18,227 nt of DNA from 1-14-2-50-31-20 sp965370315 (GCA_965370315.1 CBDUTO010000093.1:1-18227); one strand, 5' to 3'; shown: positions 8,950 to 16,871, numbered from the stretch's first letter. The notes: generated by a model not told the origin, from the letters alone. Numbers and translations are program-made.

Positions 8950-9032
8950 GTCATTGCGAATCCCTCTCTTTGGGATGAAGCAATCTGTAGCAGATTACTT
9001 CATCGTCCAAAAGAGGGATTCCTCGTAATGAC
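8950..9032. repeat. Palindromic repeat element (REP/MITE-like), 83 bp
   Basis: The ends are GTCATTGCGA and TCGTAATGAC. The interior arms continue with CCCTCT.TT..GGATGAAG.AATCTG on the left and CAGATT..TTCAT..TCC..AA.AGGG on the right, meeting at a central TA. The whole sequence therefore folds into one long imperfect hairpin. Dispersed elements of the form GTCATTGCGA...GAAGCAATCTG occur in many environmental bacterial genomes. This copy lies in the leader of the response regulator gene. No transposase is encoded, so it would need to be moved in trans if it is mobile. Confidence 0.75.
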
Positions 9033-9050
9033 GATGGAAAGCATAAACAC

Positions 9051-9704
9051 ATGAAAATAAGAATTGCAATTGCAGAAGATAACGATTTTTTAGCTGCTTC
9101 CATTAAAGAAAAACTTGAGCTTTTTGAAGATGAAATTGAGTTCAAATTTAGAGGTAAAAACGGAAAAGATTTTATCAGCAAGTTAGATGAAAATCACAAT
9201 ATTGATATTATTTTGATGGATATAGAAATGCCAGAGATGAATGGAATTTCCGCAACAGAAATAGTACGAGAAAAACATCCACAGCTTAAAGTAATTATAC
9301 TTACAGTCTTTGACGACGAAGAGAACATATTTAATGCAATACAGGCTGGAGCAATGGGCTACTTATTAAAAGATGAAACTCCAGATACTATTTTAAATGG
9401 AATAAAAATGGTGATGAATGGCGGAGCCCCAATGTCTCCAACTATTGCAGCTAAATCATTGGAAATATTACGCAATCCTAGCCGTGTAATTCCAGAAAAG
9501 GATAAAGAGGATTTCTCTTTATCGAAAAGAGAAATAGAAGTTCTAGATCAGTTGAGTCAGGGTTTAGATTACAATGAAATAGCGGAGAACCTTTTCATTT
9601 CACCTTCAACAGTTAGAAAGCATATCGAGAATATTTACAAAAAACTTCAAGTAAACAACAAAATGAAAGCAGTAAAGAAAGGATTAAAACATAATATTAT
9701 TTAG
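9051..9704 (+). CDS. NarL/FixJ-family response regulator
   Basis: The protein has 217 residues. The receiver domain (1-120) has the acidic pair Glu9-Asp10, phosphoacceptor Asp57 in LMDIEMPEMNG, Thr85 and Lys107, so it is expected to be phosphorylatable. After a linker, a LuxR-type helix-turn-helix (about 155-213) contains LSKREIEVLDQLSQG and the recognition helix region SPSTVRKHIENIYKKL. It should act as a DNA-binding transcription regulator. The HisKA_3 kinase at 6934 is the natural partner by class and proximity. GGAAA at 9036-9040 is the best ribosome binding site, somewhat far (10 bases) from ATG. The 83-bp hairpin element ends 18 bases before the start and could affect translation or mRNA stability. 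Confidence 0.92.
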   Translation: MKIRIAIAEDNDFLAASIKEKLELFEDEIEFKFRGKNGKDFISKLDENHNIDIILMDIEMPEMNGISATEIVREKHPQLKVIILTVFDDEENIFNAIQAGAMGYLLKDETPDTILNGIKMVMNGGAPMSPTIAAKSLEILRNPSRVIPEKDKEDFSLSKREIEVLDQLSQGLDYNEIAENLFISPSTVRKHIENIYKKLQVNNKMKAVKKGLKHNII

Positions 9705-9705
9705 T

Positions 9706-9729
9706 CTCTAATTTAGAATTATAGAGTTT
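9706..9729 (+). terminator. Possible weak terminator after the response regulator
   Basis: CTCTAATT and AATT-AT-AGAG form an 8-bp stem with a 2-base bulge and a TAG loop just after the stop codon, followed by TTT. The stem is AT-rich, so it is weak evidence. Confidence 0.3.
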
Positions 9730-9734
9730 CCATT

Positions 9735-9870
9735 TTAAGTATCTGACCCCAATATAATTCAATAATTTATTCAGTTCCAAAAAAAACATCAAATACGGCA
9801 TATGCCTAATTGATGTAAAAACCAATCTGCAATATCTTTAGACATTAAAATTAAAGTAGGGGTCACTTAA
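9735..9870. mobile_element. Sequence of 136 bp bounded by inverted repeats (MITE-like or IS remnant)
   Basis: The left end TTAAGT-ATC-TGACCCC (9735-9750) and the right end GGGGTCACTTAA (9859-9870) are inverted copies, apart from three extra bases in the left arm. The interior is AT-rich and non-coding. It holds a hairpin at 9786-9816 (ACATCAA / TTGATGT with an inner GGCATATGCC palindrome); read on the minus strand, a run of T follows this hairpin. Ends with TGACCCC/GGGGTCA are reminiscent of sequences flanking IS200-like/REP-associated transposases, but no transposase is present. It lies directly upstream of a decayed gene, which fits an unstable patch. Confidence 0.45.
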
Positions 9871-9926
9871 TAATTAAGGCTCTTCTATAAAAGAAACAAT
9901 TACATTAATACAGAATGGGGTACAAC

Positions 9927-10228
9927 GTGAAAATAAATATTAACTATTTAATGCTTTCTTCAATTATATTTTTAAGCAGCATTACAATATTTTGCCAGGC
10001 AACTTTATTGCAAACTTTTACAGAGGATTTAGAGAATAGCTCTTCTTTCTTTGGAACTTCTATTTCTAAGGCGGGTGATGTTAACAACGATGGCTTTGAT
10101 GATATACAGTAGAAGCTTACAAGAAAAAAGAAGCTTTTGTGTACACAATTTATAATCCAACAGCGGTGGAAGATAATGAACAAAAAAATACTGAAATAAA
10201 ATTTTTAATCAAACAGGAAATATTATGA
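9927..10228 (+). pseudogene. Collapsed FG-GAP / type IX-secreted protein gene
   Basis: An ATG at 9915 opens the frame, but the GTG at 9927 is better placed: it follows GGGG (9917-9920) by six bases and begins the typical MKIN... signal peptide ending near FCQ. After the signal peptide comes half of an FG-GAP (integrin alpha-type) repeat, SSSFFGTSISKAGDVNNDGFDDI, carrying the calcium-loop motif DVNNDGFDD. The frame then stops at TAG 10110-10112. In the next frame, from about 10106 to the TGA at 10226-10228, the sequence reads TVEAYKKKEAFVYTIYNP, TAVEDNEQKNTEIKF and LIKQEIL. This resembles the segment just before a type IX sorting domain (compare VTDVEHEGNT...FELLQ in the next gene). The simplest reading is a large internal deletion joining the first repeat out of frame to the C-terminal linker, plus loss of the sorting domain. 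The remnant's TGA overlaps the ATG of the next gene. A functional product is unlikely. Confidence 0.6.
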
Positions 10229-11829
10229 AAATATTCTTAAGTCGAAAATCATTACTAATTATTAACCTTCTATGCTTTACACTAAATCTGTATTCGCAAG
10301 ATGGAACAATAGATGCCTCATTCGGTACCGATGGTTGGGTCTTTACATCAATTGAGGAAGGAAAAAATGTAGCAGGAAGTGATGTTGCGGTTCAACCAGA
10401 TGGAAAGATAGTTGTTGTTGGAACTCATAAACCTGAAAGTTACACTAAATATTTTGTTGCTACTCGCTATAATCAGGATGGTACAATAGATGCAACATTT
10501 GGAAACAATGGTGTTTCACTTATTTCTATTGGAATAACTTCATTTACTGCAACAGCTGAATGTGTAGAGATACTAGATGATGGAAAAATTATTATTGCTG
10601 GATATACAATAGGCACTGATAGTGATGATTTTGCACTTACTCGATTAAATTCCGATGGAATTATTGATTCTACTTTTGGCATTGATGGGCGCGTAATTAC
10701 ACCCTTTGATGACCAGCAAGATTATTTAGCAGCCATTGCAATACAAAGTGATGGGAAAATTATTGCAGTAGGAAATGAACTAGGAGGGAATGCATCTACG
10801 CACGATGGTCTTGTTGCAAGATATCTTCCCGATGGTGAACTTGATAGTAGTTTTGGTAATGAAGGAACTATACGTCAGGATGGTTATGGTGGCATTGATG
10901 CATTTTATGATGTAACAATTCAAAATGACGGAAAAATAATTGCGCTTGGATATACCAGTAATACTAATCCATATGGAAAAGAATCATTTTTGGTCCGCTA
11001 TAATGTAAATGGTTCACTCGATACAAGTTTTGGCGGTACTGGAATAGTGACAGGACGAGTTCCTTTTCCAGACGGTTCAATTAAACCTATAATAGGTTAT
11101 AATGTTGCTATACAAAATGATGGAAAAATTCTTATAGCTGGTGATTCATATCCTAAATTAGCTATCCTCCGATATAATTCAGATGGAACGCTAGATGCTA
11201 CTTTTGGAACAAATGGTGTTGTAATTACTTCTACTATAGATAGTCTCAATCAAGCTCTACCTCAAAATATACTAGTTCAAGAGAATGGTCAATTTATTGT
11301 TACTATTTATAGCTTTGTAAATGGAGTAGGTGCTGGCACAGCAATACGATACAACAATGATGGCAGTAAAGACAACGCGTTTGGAGAAAATGGATATGCA
11401 CTAGCCAATATAGAAAACGAATGGTTCCCTGCAAATAATTCCACAATGCAACAAGATGGAAAAATTCTAACTGTTGGAGTAAATGGTTTTAATATAGCAC
11501 TAGTTAGAATCAATAACACTGGCACTCCAGTCACAGATGTTGAACATGAGGGAAATACAATAGTAAACGGATTTGAGTTACTGCAGAATTATCCAAATCC
11601 CTTTAACCCAACAACAGTAATCTCATTTCATTTATCAATTGGAGGAAACTACAAATTAACTATTTACAACATGTTAGGTCAAAAGATTAAAACTCTAATC
11701 GACGGAGAATTTTCATCTGGATTACATGAAATTAACTTTAACTCAAATGGCTTTTCATCAGGAACTTATTTTTATTCATTAAGAGGCGAAAATGTTCATA
11801 TAACTAAAAAAATGCTGCTTATAAAATAG
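10225..11829 (+). CDS. Secreted delta-60 repeat (DUF5122) protein with type IX sorting domain
   Basis: The protein has 534 residues from ATG, with AGGAAA four bases upstream. A signal peptide (1-24, LNLYS before QDG) is followed by seven repeats of the DGTIDATFGNNG type at about 27, 85, 144, 203, 262, 320 and 379. Between them lie strands such as VAVQPDGKIVVVG and the RYNxDG motif. This is the delta-60 pattern, thought to form a beta-propeller. Residues 449-534 are a type IX (Por) sorting domain: LLQNYPNPFNPTT, then YNMLGQKIKTL, SSGLHEINFN and SSGTYFYSL, ending KKMLLIK. The protein should cross the outer membrane by type IX secretion and be released or surface-anchored after tail removal. No enzyme motif is visible; binding or a structural role is an inference. 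It directly follows the remnant of another protein that was probably secreted by the same route. Confidence 0.92.
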   Translation: MKIFLSRKSLLIINLLCFTLNLYSQDGTIDASFGTDGWVFTSIEEGKNVAGSDVAVQPDGKIVVVGTHKPESYTKYFVATRYNQDGTIDATFGNNGVSLISIGITSFTATAECVEILDDGKIIIAGYTIGTDSDDFALTRLNSDGIIDSTFGIDGRVITPFDDQQDYLAAIAIQSDGKIIAVGNELGGNASTHDGLVARYLPDGELDSSFGNEGTIRQDGYGGIDAFYDVTIQNDGKIIALGYTSNTNPYGKESFLVRYNVNGSLDTSFGGTGIVTGRVPFPDGSIKPIIGYNVAIQNDGKILIAGDSYPKLAILRYNSDGTLDATFGTNGVVITSTIDSLNQALPQNILVQENGQFIVTIYSFVNGVGAGTAIRYNNDGSKDNAFGENGYALANIENEWFPANNSTMQQDGKILTVGVNGFNIALVRINNTGTPVTDVEHEGNTIVNGFELLQNYPNPFNPTTVISFHLSIGGNYKLTIYNMLGQKIKTLIDGEFSSGLHEINFNSNGFSSGTYFYSLRGENVHITKKMLLIK

Positions 11830-11858
11830 TATTCTCAAATCAAGATTTCTATAATTTT

Positions 11859-11891
11859 ATTTCTCCCCTAATATTTTATTAGGAAAGAAAT
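11859..11891 (+). terminator. Possible terminator hairpin after the delta-60 repeat gene
   Basis: An inner perfect stem CCTAAT-ATTTT-ATTAGG (11867-11883) is extended outward by ATTTCT/AGAAAT arms with two mismatches. It starts 30 bases after the stop codon. There is no T tract directly behind it, so termination is uncertain. Confidence 0.35.
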
Positions 11892-12052
11892 AATTCATAA
11901 ACCACGGCTACATTAATCCATTTACAAATGACCTATTTAAAAAAACAAAACCAAACTAAAATAAGAATTGGAGGTTGATTACTTAACAATATTGTATTAA
12001 GTTAAATATTCGTGAACAACTAATGCTTAATTAGATATTACGGATTATTGAT

Positions 12053-13516
12053 ATGAAAGGACGTATACATAAATTTATTGAATCTCTGTTTTTATCTTCA
12101 AGCTTGAAGGTTCAAACCACCCCCCATTTAAATCCTTTTACATTAAAATTTATTGGTAAAGATTCACATTTAGAGAGTGGCTATTTTGATTTTTTTAGAA
12201 CTACCTTCCGAAGGCAATCACAATTCTCTCATATAATCGCCATCTTTTTCTATGCTATATTTTCAGTCCTAGACATTATCTTAATTCCAGAAAAAGCAAA
12301 TATATTTATTTTTATTCGACTTGGAATTGTAGTTCCATTCATAGCTCTAACTCTATACCTAACAGCTAGAAAAGATTTTGATAATTATTCTCAAGCACTA
12401 ATGTCGACATCTATATTAGTGGCAGGTGGTGGAATTGTTGCAATGATTGCAATTGGTGGTACGGAAATAAATTCTTCATACTATGCTGGGTTAATTCTTG
12501 TTTTTATTTTTGCTTTTACTTTTATTGGCCTTAAATATAGCTTGGCATTACTCACCACTTGGCTATTGGTTTTATCCTATGAAATAGTCTCAATTTATAC
12601 TGGCTTGCCATGGGAATTATTTATAAGTAATAATTATTTCTTTATCTCCACTCTTCTTTTCAGCATGATTGCTGGATACTCTATTGAATTTTACAGACGT
12701 AGCGAATTCTTTATATATAATTTGCTAGAACTAGAAAAAGACAAAATTTCTATAGACAATGTTGAGTTAGAAAACCGAGTTATTGAAAGAACAGCAGAGT
12801 TATTAGAAGCTAAAGAAAAAGCAGAAAATGCAGATAAGATGAAATCTATTTTTCTTGCACAAATGTCTCACGAAATTCGCACGCCAATTAATGCATTGGT
12901 AAGCATGTCCTCCCTTTTAAGATATGATTTTGAAGAGAAAGCAGACGATGACCAATTGATGAGTTTTGATATTATTGAAAGAGCTGGTGGACGTATTATA
13001 AGAACTGTCGATTTACTTCTTAACCTTTCTGAAATTCAAGCCGGCACATACGAAATATCACCATCTAAGTTCGATCTTTTTTCAGATGTGCTTTCTCAAA
13101 TATTAGCCGAAAACAGAAAGCTTGCAGAAAAGAAAAATATAAAGATAAGTTTAACAAATAGAAAAGTAGACACAGAATTAATATCTGATTTATATACAGT
13201 TCATCAAATATTTACTCAACTAATCGATAATGCAATTAAATATACTGAAGAAGGGAAAATAAATATTAATATACTTCGTAATGATTTAGAGCAATTGGTG
13301 GTTGAAATAAAAGACACAGGAATTGGAATAGACAAATCATACCTACTTAAATTATTTGAACCATTCTCTCAAGAAGAAATGGGTTACACAAGGAAATTTG
13401 AAGGTAATGGAATTGGCTTAGCATTAGTGAAAAAGTACTGTGAACTAAACAATGCAACAATCGAAGTAGAAAGTGAAAAAGGTGTTGGTTCTTCGTTTAA
13501 AGTTATTTTTAATTAA
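12053..13516 (+). CDS. Membrane-bound sensor histidine kinase with six-TM N-terminal sensor
   Basis: The protein has 487 residues. A short cytoplasmic leader (1-57) contains YFDFFRTTFRRQSQFS (44-59). About six TM helices follow (59-77, 84-104, 113-135, 141-159, 161-182, 194-213), like MASE-type integral membrane sensor domains found ahead of bacterial cyclases and kinases. A coiled coil (222-262) leads to a HisKA domain with phosphoacceptor His273 in AQMSHEIRTPINA. The ATPase domain has the N box LIDNAIKYT (Asn393), G1 DTGIGI (421-426), F box LFEPFSQ (434-440) and G2 GNGIGLALVK (451-460). The core is complete, and there is no receiver domain. The catalytic half closely matches that of the kinase at 14378. 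Only a weak CGGA precedes the start, but no better in-frame start is seen. It heads a tight run of same-strand genes (42-base gap to the hydrolase). Signal and partner regulator are unknown. Confidence 0.9.
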   Translation: MKGRIHKFIESLFLSSSLKVQTTPHLNPFTLKFIGKDSHLESGYFDFFRTTFRRQSQFSHIIAIFFYAIFSVLDIILIPEKANIFIFIRLGIVVPFIALTLYLTARKDFDNYSQALMSTSILVAGGGIVAMIAIGGTEINSSYYAGLILVFIFAFTFIGLKYSLALLTTWLLVLSYEIVSIYTGLPWELFISNNYFFISTLLFSMIAGYSIEFYRRSEFFIYNLLELEKDKISIDNVELENRVIERTAELLEAKEKAENADKMKSIFLAQMSHEIRTPINALVSMSSLLRYDFEEKADDDQLMSFDIIERAGGRIIRTVDLLLNLSEIQAGTYEISPSKFDLFSDVLSQILAENRKLAEKKNIKISLTNRKVDTELISDLYTVHQIFTQLIDNAIKYTEEGKININILRNDLEQLVVEIKDTGIGIDKSYLLKLFEPFSQEEMGYTRKFEGNGIGLALVKKYCELNNATIEVESEKGVGSSFKVIFN

Positions 13517-13558
13517 TTGTTAGAATATAGATAATAACATAATAAGTTGGGATATATT

Positions 13559-14377
13559 ATGAATAAACTATTAAAATGTAATATAGAGGGTAATGAAATA
13601 GCTTATATGAGAGAAGGTGTTGGATCACCAGTACTGTTGGTTCATGGAATTACTACTTATTCCTTTATTTGGAGAAAAATAATTCCCTTACTTAGCTCAG
13701 AGTATGATGTAATTTCTATCGATTTACTAGGTTGTGGAAACTCGGACAAACCTTTAGATTTAGATTATTCTATAAAAAGCCAAGCAGAAATTATAGCTAA
13801 GGTTATTATAAAATTAGAGCTAGAAAAAACTCATCTTGTTGCTCATGATATCGGTGGAGGTGTTGCACAGATATTATCAGTAGCATATCCTGAATTAATA
13901 AAAGATGTTACATTAATTAATAGCATTGCATATGATTTTTGGCCAGTTCAACCAATTATTGCAATGCGAACACCAATTGTAAGGCAACTTGCAATGGCTG
14001 CTTTAGATTTTGGAGCTTTTAGGTTGGTTGTTAAAAGAGGACTTTATAATAGCGACTTTTTAACAGATGAACTAATGGATTTCTTTTGGGAGCCCATGAA
14101 AACAAAACTTGGACGTAAGGCATTTCTTCATTTTGCTCAGGGATTAAACAATAAACAATTGCTTGAAATTAAAGAAGAATTACATTCCTCTGAGATACCA
14201 TTTTTAATTATTCGTGGAGAGGCTGATGTTTATCTTAGTGCTGAAATTGCGGAAACTCTACACAATAATCTAAAAATAAGCAAACTTATTAAAATTGCTA
14301 ATGCAGGGCACTTTATGATGGTAGAGGTGCCTGAGCAAATATCCCAAAATTTATTAAACTTTTTTATGGGGAAATAA
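13559..14377 (+). CDS. Alpha/beta hydrolase with Asp nucleophile, adjoining a PAS kinase gene
   Basis: The ATG at 13559 is chosen: GTTGGGA at 13546-13552 is its ribosome binding site, while the TTG 12 bases upstream lies inside that site. This gives 272 residues. Fold signatures are the oxyanion HG at 29-30 in LLVHGITTYSFIWRKIIPLL, the nucleophile elbow AHDIGGG with Asp97, the acid Asp223 in RGEADVYLS, and His251 in NAGHFMMVEVPEQI. An Asp nucleophile is typical of epoxide hydrolases and dehalogenases. The residue after Asp97 is Ile, not the Trp of haloalkane dehalogenases, so substrate class is open. No signal peptide is present, so it is cytosolic. It lies between two histidine kinase genes, and its stop codon is directly followed by the GTG of the second, indicating translational coupling. 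A sensing role, as for RsbQ next to the PAS protein RsbP, is plausible but inferred; ordinary metabolism is the alternative. Confidence 0.88.
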   Translation: MNKLLKCNIEGNEIAYMREGVGSPVLLVHGITTYSFIWRKIIPLLSSEYDVISIDLLGCGNSDKPLDLDYSIKSQAEIIAKVIIKLELEKTHLVAHDIGGGVAQILSVAYPELIKDVTLINSIAYDFWPVQPIIAMRTPIVRQLAMAALDFGAFRLVVKRGLYNSDFLTDELMDFFWEPMKTKLGRKAFLHFAQGLNNKQLLEIKEELHSSEIPFLIIRGEADVYLSAEIAETLHNNLKISKLIKIANAGHFMMVEVPEQISQNLLNFFMGK

Positions 14378-16852
14378 GTGTCGGAAGATTTAGAAAAAAA
14401 AATAAAATCATTAGAAGAGAAGGTTCGACTTCTCGAAATCGAAAATAGCGATTGGACTGGTAGAGCAGAGGATGTTTTCCTTTTTGCATCTACAGTAGAA
14501 AGTTTAAGCATACTTACTACTGAAAAAGAAGTTTTTGAAGTAGCTCTCGAAAAAATTTCCATAATGAAAAATATTCCATATTGTGCTTTTGGTACAATTG
14601 GCAATGGAAAAGTAAATATTGAATTTGAATATGCCTCTTTTTCGGAGGAAGAAAAATCAATTCAAATTACTCTTTCGCCAAAAATGAAAACAAAGCTATT
14701 GGAGAAATCCACAATAATTGAATCTTTTATAAGCACTAATTCTGAGATTAAAATAGAAGTTAAAAACAGTAGTTTTAAACCAGTTAGTTGTTTAATGCAC
14801 ACATATACAAATTTACTAAACGAGGTCGGAGTTTTTATTTGTCTCGATAGTGAAACGGCGGATAGGCTTGATACAATTAAAAGCACTCTTTTACACTCTG
14901 TAACACTTGTTAATTCTCAATTAGATAATCTGCTGTTGTTAGATAAAATTTCCGAGCAAAATAGAAATCTTGAAATCAGGGTTGCTGAAAGTATTGGAGA
15001 GTTAGAGAAGGAAATAAAGGAACATATTCGTACAGAAGAGGCTTTAAAGAGATCCGAAAATGAATATCGCACAATGATTGAAAGATCTAATGATATGATT
15101 TGGCGTCTTGATAGCTCTGGGAATATTGTATTCTTTAATAGTAAAGTAGAATTGATTACTGAATTAAAAATTAATGATTATGAAGGGAAATCTTTTATCC
15201 CAGTAGTATTAGAAGAGGATATTCCGATGCTCATGGATGTCTTTGCAAGAACAATAGAAGGAGAAGCATTAGATTATGAATTTCGTTTGCCAACACCAAA
15301 GGGATTATTAACAATTGCCACTCATACTGCCCCAATGTATATTGAGGAACAAATTATTGGAGTAATAAGCTTTGGCAAAGATATAACCGAGCAAAGAAAA
15401 TCAGAAGAAGCATTATTAGAGAGCGAACAAAGATTTAAGGCATTGCATAATGCTTCTTTTGGTGGAATTGCTATACACGATAAAGGTTTAATATTGGAGT
15501 GTAATCTTGGTCTTTCCGAAATTTCCGGATATTCTGTTAATGAATTAATGGGAATGGATGGATTATTACTTATAGCTGAAGAATCGCGTGAAATTGTTAT
15601 GAAAAATATTTTATCCTCTTACGAAAAGCCCTACGAAGTGATTGGACAAAAAAAGAATGGAGAAAAATATCATATTCGATTAGAAGCCAGAATGATTCCT
15701 TATAAAGGAAAACAAGTACGAGTTGTAGAATTCCGAGACATCACCGAGCACAAGCAGGCGGAAGTTGCTCTACGGGAAAGTGAAGAACGATTTAGCAGAC
15801 TGTCAGATTTAACTTATGAGGGAATTGTAATTCATAAAGATGGAATTGTAATTGACATAAACTCAGCTATTGTTAAGATGTCTGATTATAAAAGAGAGGA
15901 ATTAATAGGGAAAAATATTATTCAAATGATAATTAAACCCAAATATCATGAAAGTCTAATTGAAAATATGGAAAAAAATGTTGCTTTACCTTTTGAAGTT
16001 GAAGGCATTAGAAAAGATGGAACTATGCTTCCACTAGAACTTGAATCTAGAGAAATAGATTATGGGAACGATAATCCGAATGTTCGCGTTACAGCAGTAA
16101 GAGATATAACAATTCGAAAACAATCTGAAAAAGAGATACTGCTTGCTAAAATGAAAGCCGAAAATGCAGATAAAATGAAATCGATTTTCTTAGCTCAAAT
16201 GAGTCACGAAATACGCACACCTATTAATGCACTAGTGAGTATGTCATCACTAATAAAATACGATTTTGAAGAGAATGCAGATGAAGACCAATTACAAAGT
16301 TTCGATATCATAGATAGAGCTGGTGCTAGAATTATAAGAACTGTAGATTTATTACTAAATCTATCTGAAATTCAAGCTGGTACATATGAAGTTAATCTAT
16401 CAAAGTTTGATGTTTTCACAGAAGTAATTTCACAAATAGTTTCAGAAAATAAACTCATTGCAAAAAAGAAAAATATCTCTCTAAATTTATTATATTCTAC
16501 AGATGATTCAGAACTAGTTGCAGATGTTTATACTGTAACCCAAATATTTGCTCAACTAATAGATAATGCAATTAAATACACAGTAGAAGGTACGGTAAGT
16601 GTAAGAATTATGAGAAACAAAGCTGAACAATTATTAGTTGAAATAGAAGATAGTGGAATTGGGATTGAGAAAGAATATATACCATTTTTGTTTGAACCAT
16701 TCTCGCAAGAAGAGATGGGTTACACTAGAAAGTTTGATGGGAATGGAATTGGGTTAACTTTAGTGAAAACTTATTGTGAATTAAACAACGCAACTATCAA
16801 AGTAGAAAGTGAAAAAGGATTAGGTTCAATTTTTAAAGTTATTTTTAATTAA
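14378..16852 (+). CDS. Cytoplasmic GAF-like/triple-PAS sensor histidine kinase
   Basis: The protein has 824 residues from a GTG start immediately after the hydrolase TAA, with GGGG (14368-14371) as ribosome binding site inside the hydrolase gene. There is no signal peptide or TM segment. An N-terminal coiled coil (1-25) is followed by a GAF-like domain (about 30-185) and a second coiled coil (186-228). Three PAS domains follow: about 229-340 (ending ISFGKDITEQR), 350-460 (VEFRDITEHKQ) and 468-582 (VTAVRDITIRK). The HisKA domain has His610 in AQMSHEIRTPINA. The ATPase domain has Asn730 in LIDNAIKYT, G1 DSGIGI (758-763), F box LFEPFSQ (771-777) and G2 GNGIGLTLVK (788-797). The kinase is complete without a receiver domain. 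PAS and GAF domains bind small molecules, haem, flavin or ligands; no haem- or flavin-specific residue pattern was recognised. From about residue 591 it matches the kinase at 12053 closely, so the two probably arose by duplication of the catalytic part with different sensors. Confidence 0.9.
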   Translation: MSEDLEKKIKSLEEKVRLLEIENSDWTGRAEDVFLFASTVESLSILTTEKEVFEVALEKISIMKNIPYCAFGTIGNGKVNIEFEYASFSEEEKSIQITLSPKMKTKLLEKSTIIESFISTNSEIKIEVKNSSFKPVSCLMHTYTNLLNEVGVFICLDSETADRLDTIKSTLLHSVTLVNSQLDNLLLLDKISEQNRNLEIRVAESIGELEKEIKEHIRTEEALKRSENEYRTMIERSNDMIWRLDSSGNIVFFNSKVELITELKINDYEGKSFIPVVLEEDIPMLMDVFARTIEGEALDYEFRLPTPKGLLTIATHTAPMYIEEQIIGVISFGKDITEQRKSEEALLESEQRFKALHNASFGGIAIHDKGLILECNLGLSEISGYSVNELMGMDGLLLIAEESREIVMKNILSSYEKPYEVIGQKKNGEKYHIRLEARMIPYKGKQVRVVEFRDITEHKQAEVALRESEERFSRLSDLTYEGIVIHKDGIVIDINSAIVKMSDYKREELIGKNIIQMIIKPKYHESLIENMEKNVALPFEVEGIRKDGTMLPLELESREIDYGNDNPNVRVTAVRDITIRKQSEKEILLAKMKAENADKMKSIFLAQMSHEIRTPINALVSMSSLIKYDFEENADEDQLQSFDIIDRAGARIIRTVDLLLNLSEIQAGTYEVNLSKFDVFTEVISQIVSENKLIAKKKNISLNLLYSTDDSELVADVYTVTQIFAQLIDNAIKYTVEGTVSVRIMRNKAEQLLVEIEDSGIGIEKEYIPFLFEPFSQEEMGYTRKFDGNGIGLTLVKTYCELNNATIKVESEKGLGSIFKVIFN

Positions 16853-16871
16853 CGTTTAGGTAAACAATTTT

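Larger units (their letters stand above)
8683..9050. other. Intergenic region between TPR kinase and response regulator genes
   Basis: This region of 368 bases has no credible gene. It holds an 18-20 bp perfect inverted repeat (8735-8754), a 6-bp dyad TGAGTA-ATAA-TACTCA (8913-8928) and an 83-bp palindromic element (8950-9032) that ends 18 bases before the regulator ATG. The remainder is AT-rich with no clear promoter box. The minus-strand reading frame over the palindrome is a product of the repeat. Confidence 0.6.

Noticed and set aside
8951..9181. 76-codon minus-strand ORF covering the palindrome and the start of the response regulator
   Set aside because: It arises from the inverted repeat and overlaps a clear coding region; no start context and no recognisable protein.
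9786..9816. Intrinsic terminator on the minus strand
   Set aside because: The hairpin with flanking T run on the minus strand looks suitable, but no minus-strand gene lies upstream of it, so it is treated as part of the inverted-repeat element.
10225..11829. Delta-60 protein as a continuation of the upstream remnant
   Set aside because: It has its own ribosome binding site, ATG and signal peptide, and belongs to a different repeat family from FG-GAP.
13547..13558. TTG start giving a hydrolase four residues longer
   Set aside because: The TTG lies within the GTTGGGA ribosome binding site of the ATG at 13559, which is the better start.
13559..14377. Specific naming of the hydrolase as haloalkane dehalogenase or epoxide hydrolase
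   Set aside because: The Asp nucleophile fits both, but the residue after it is Ile rather than the halide-binding Trp, and diagnostic lid residues could not be confirmed by eye.
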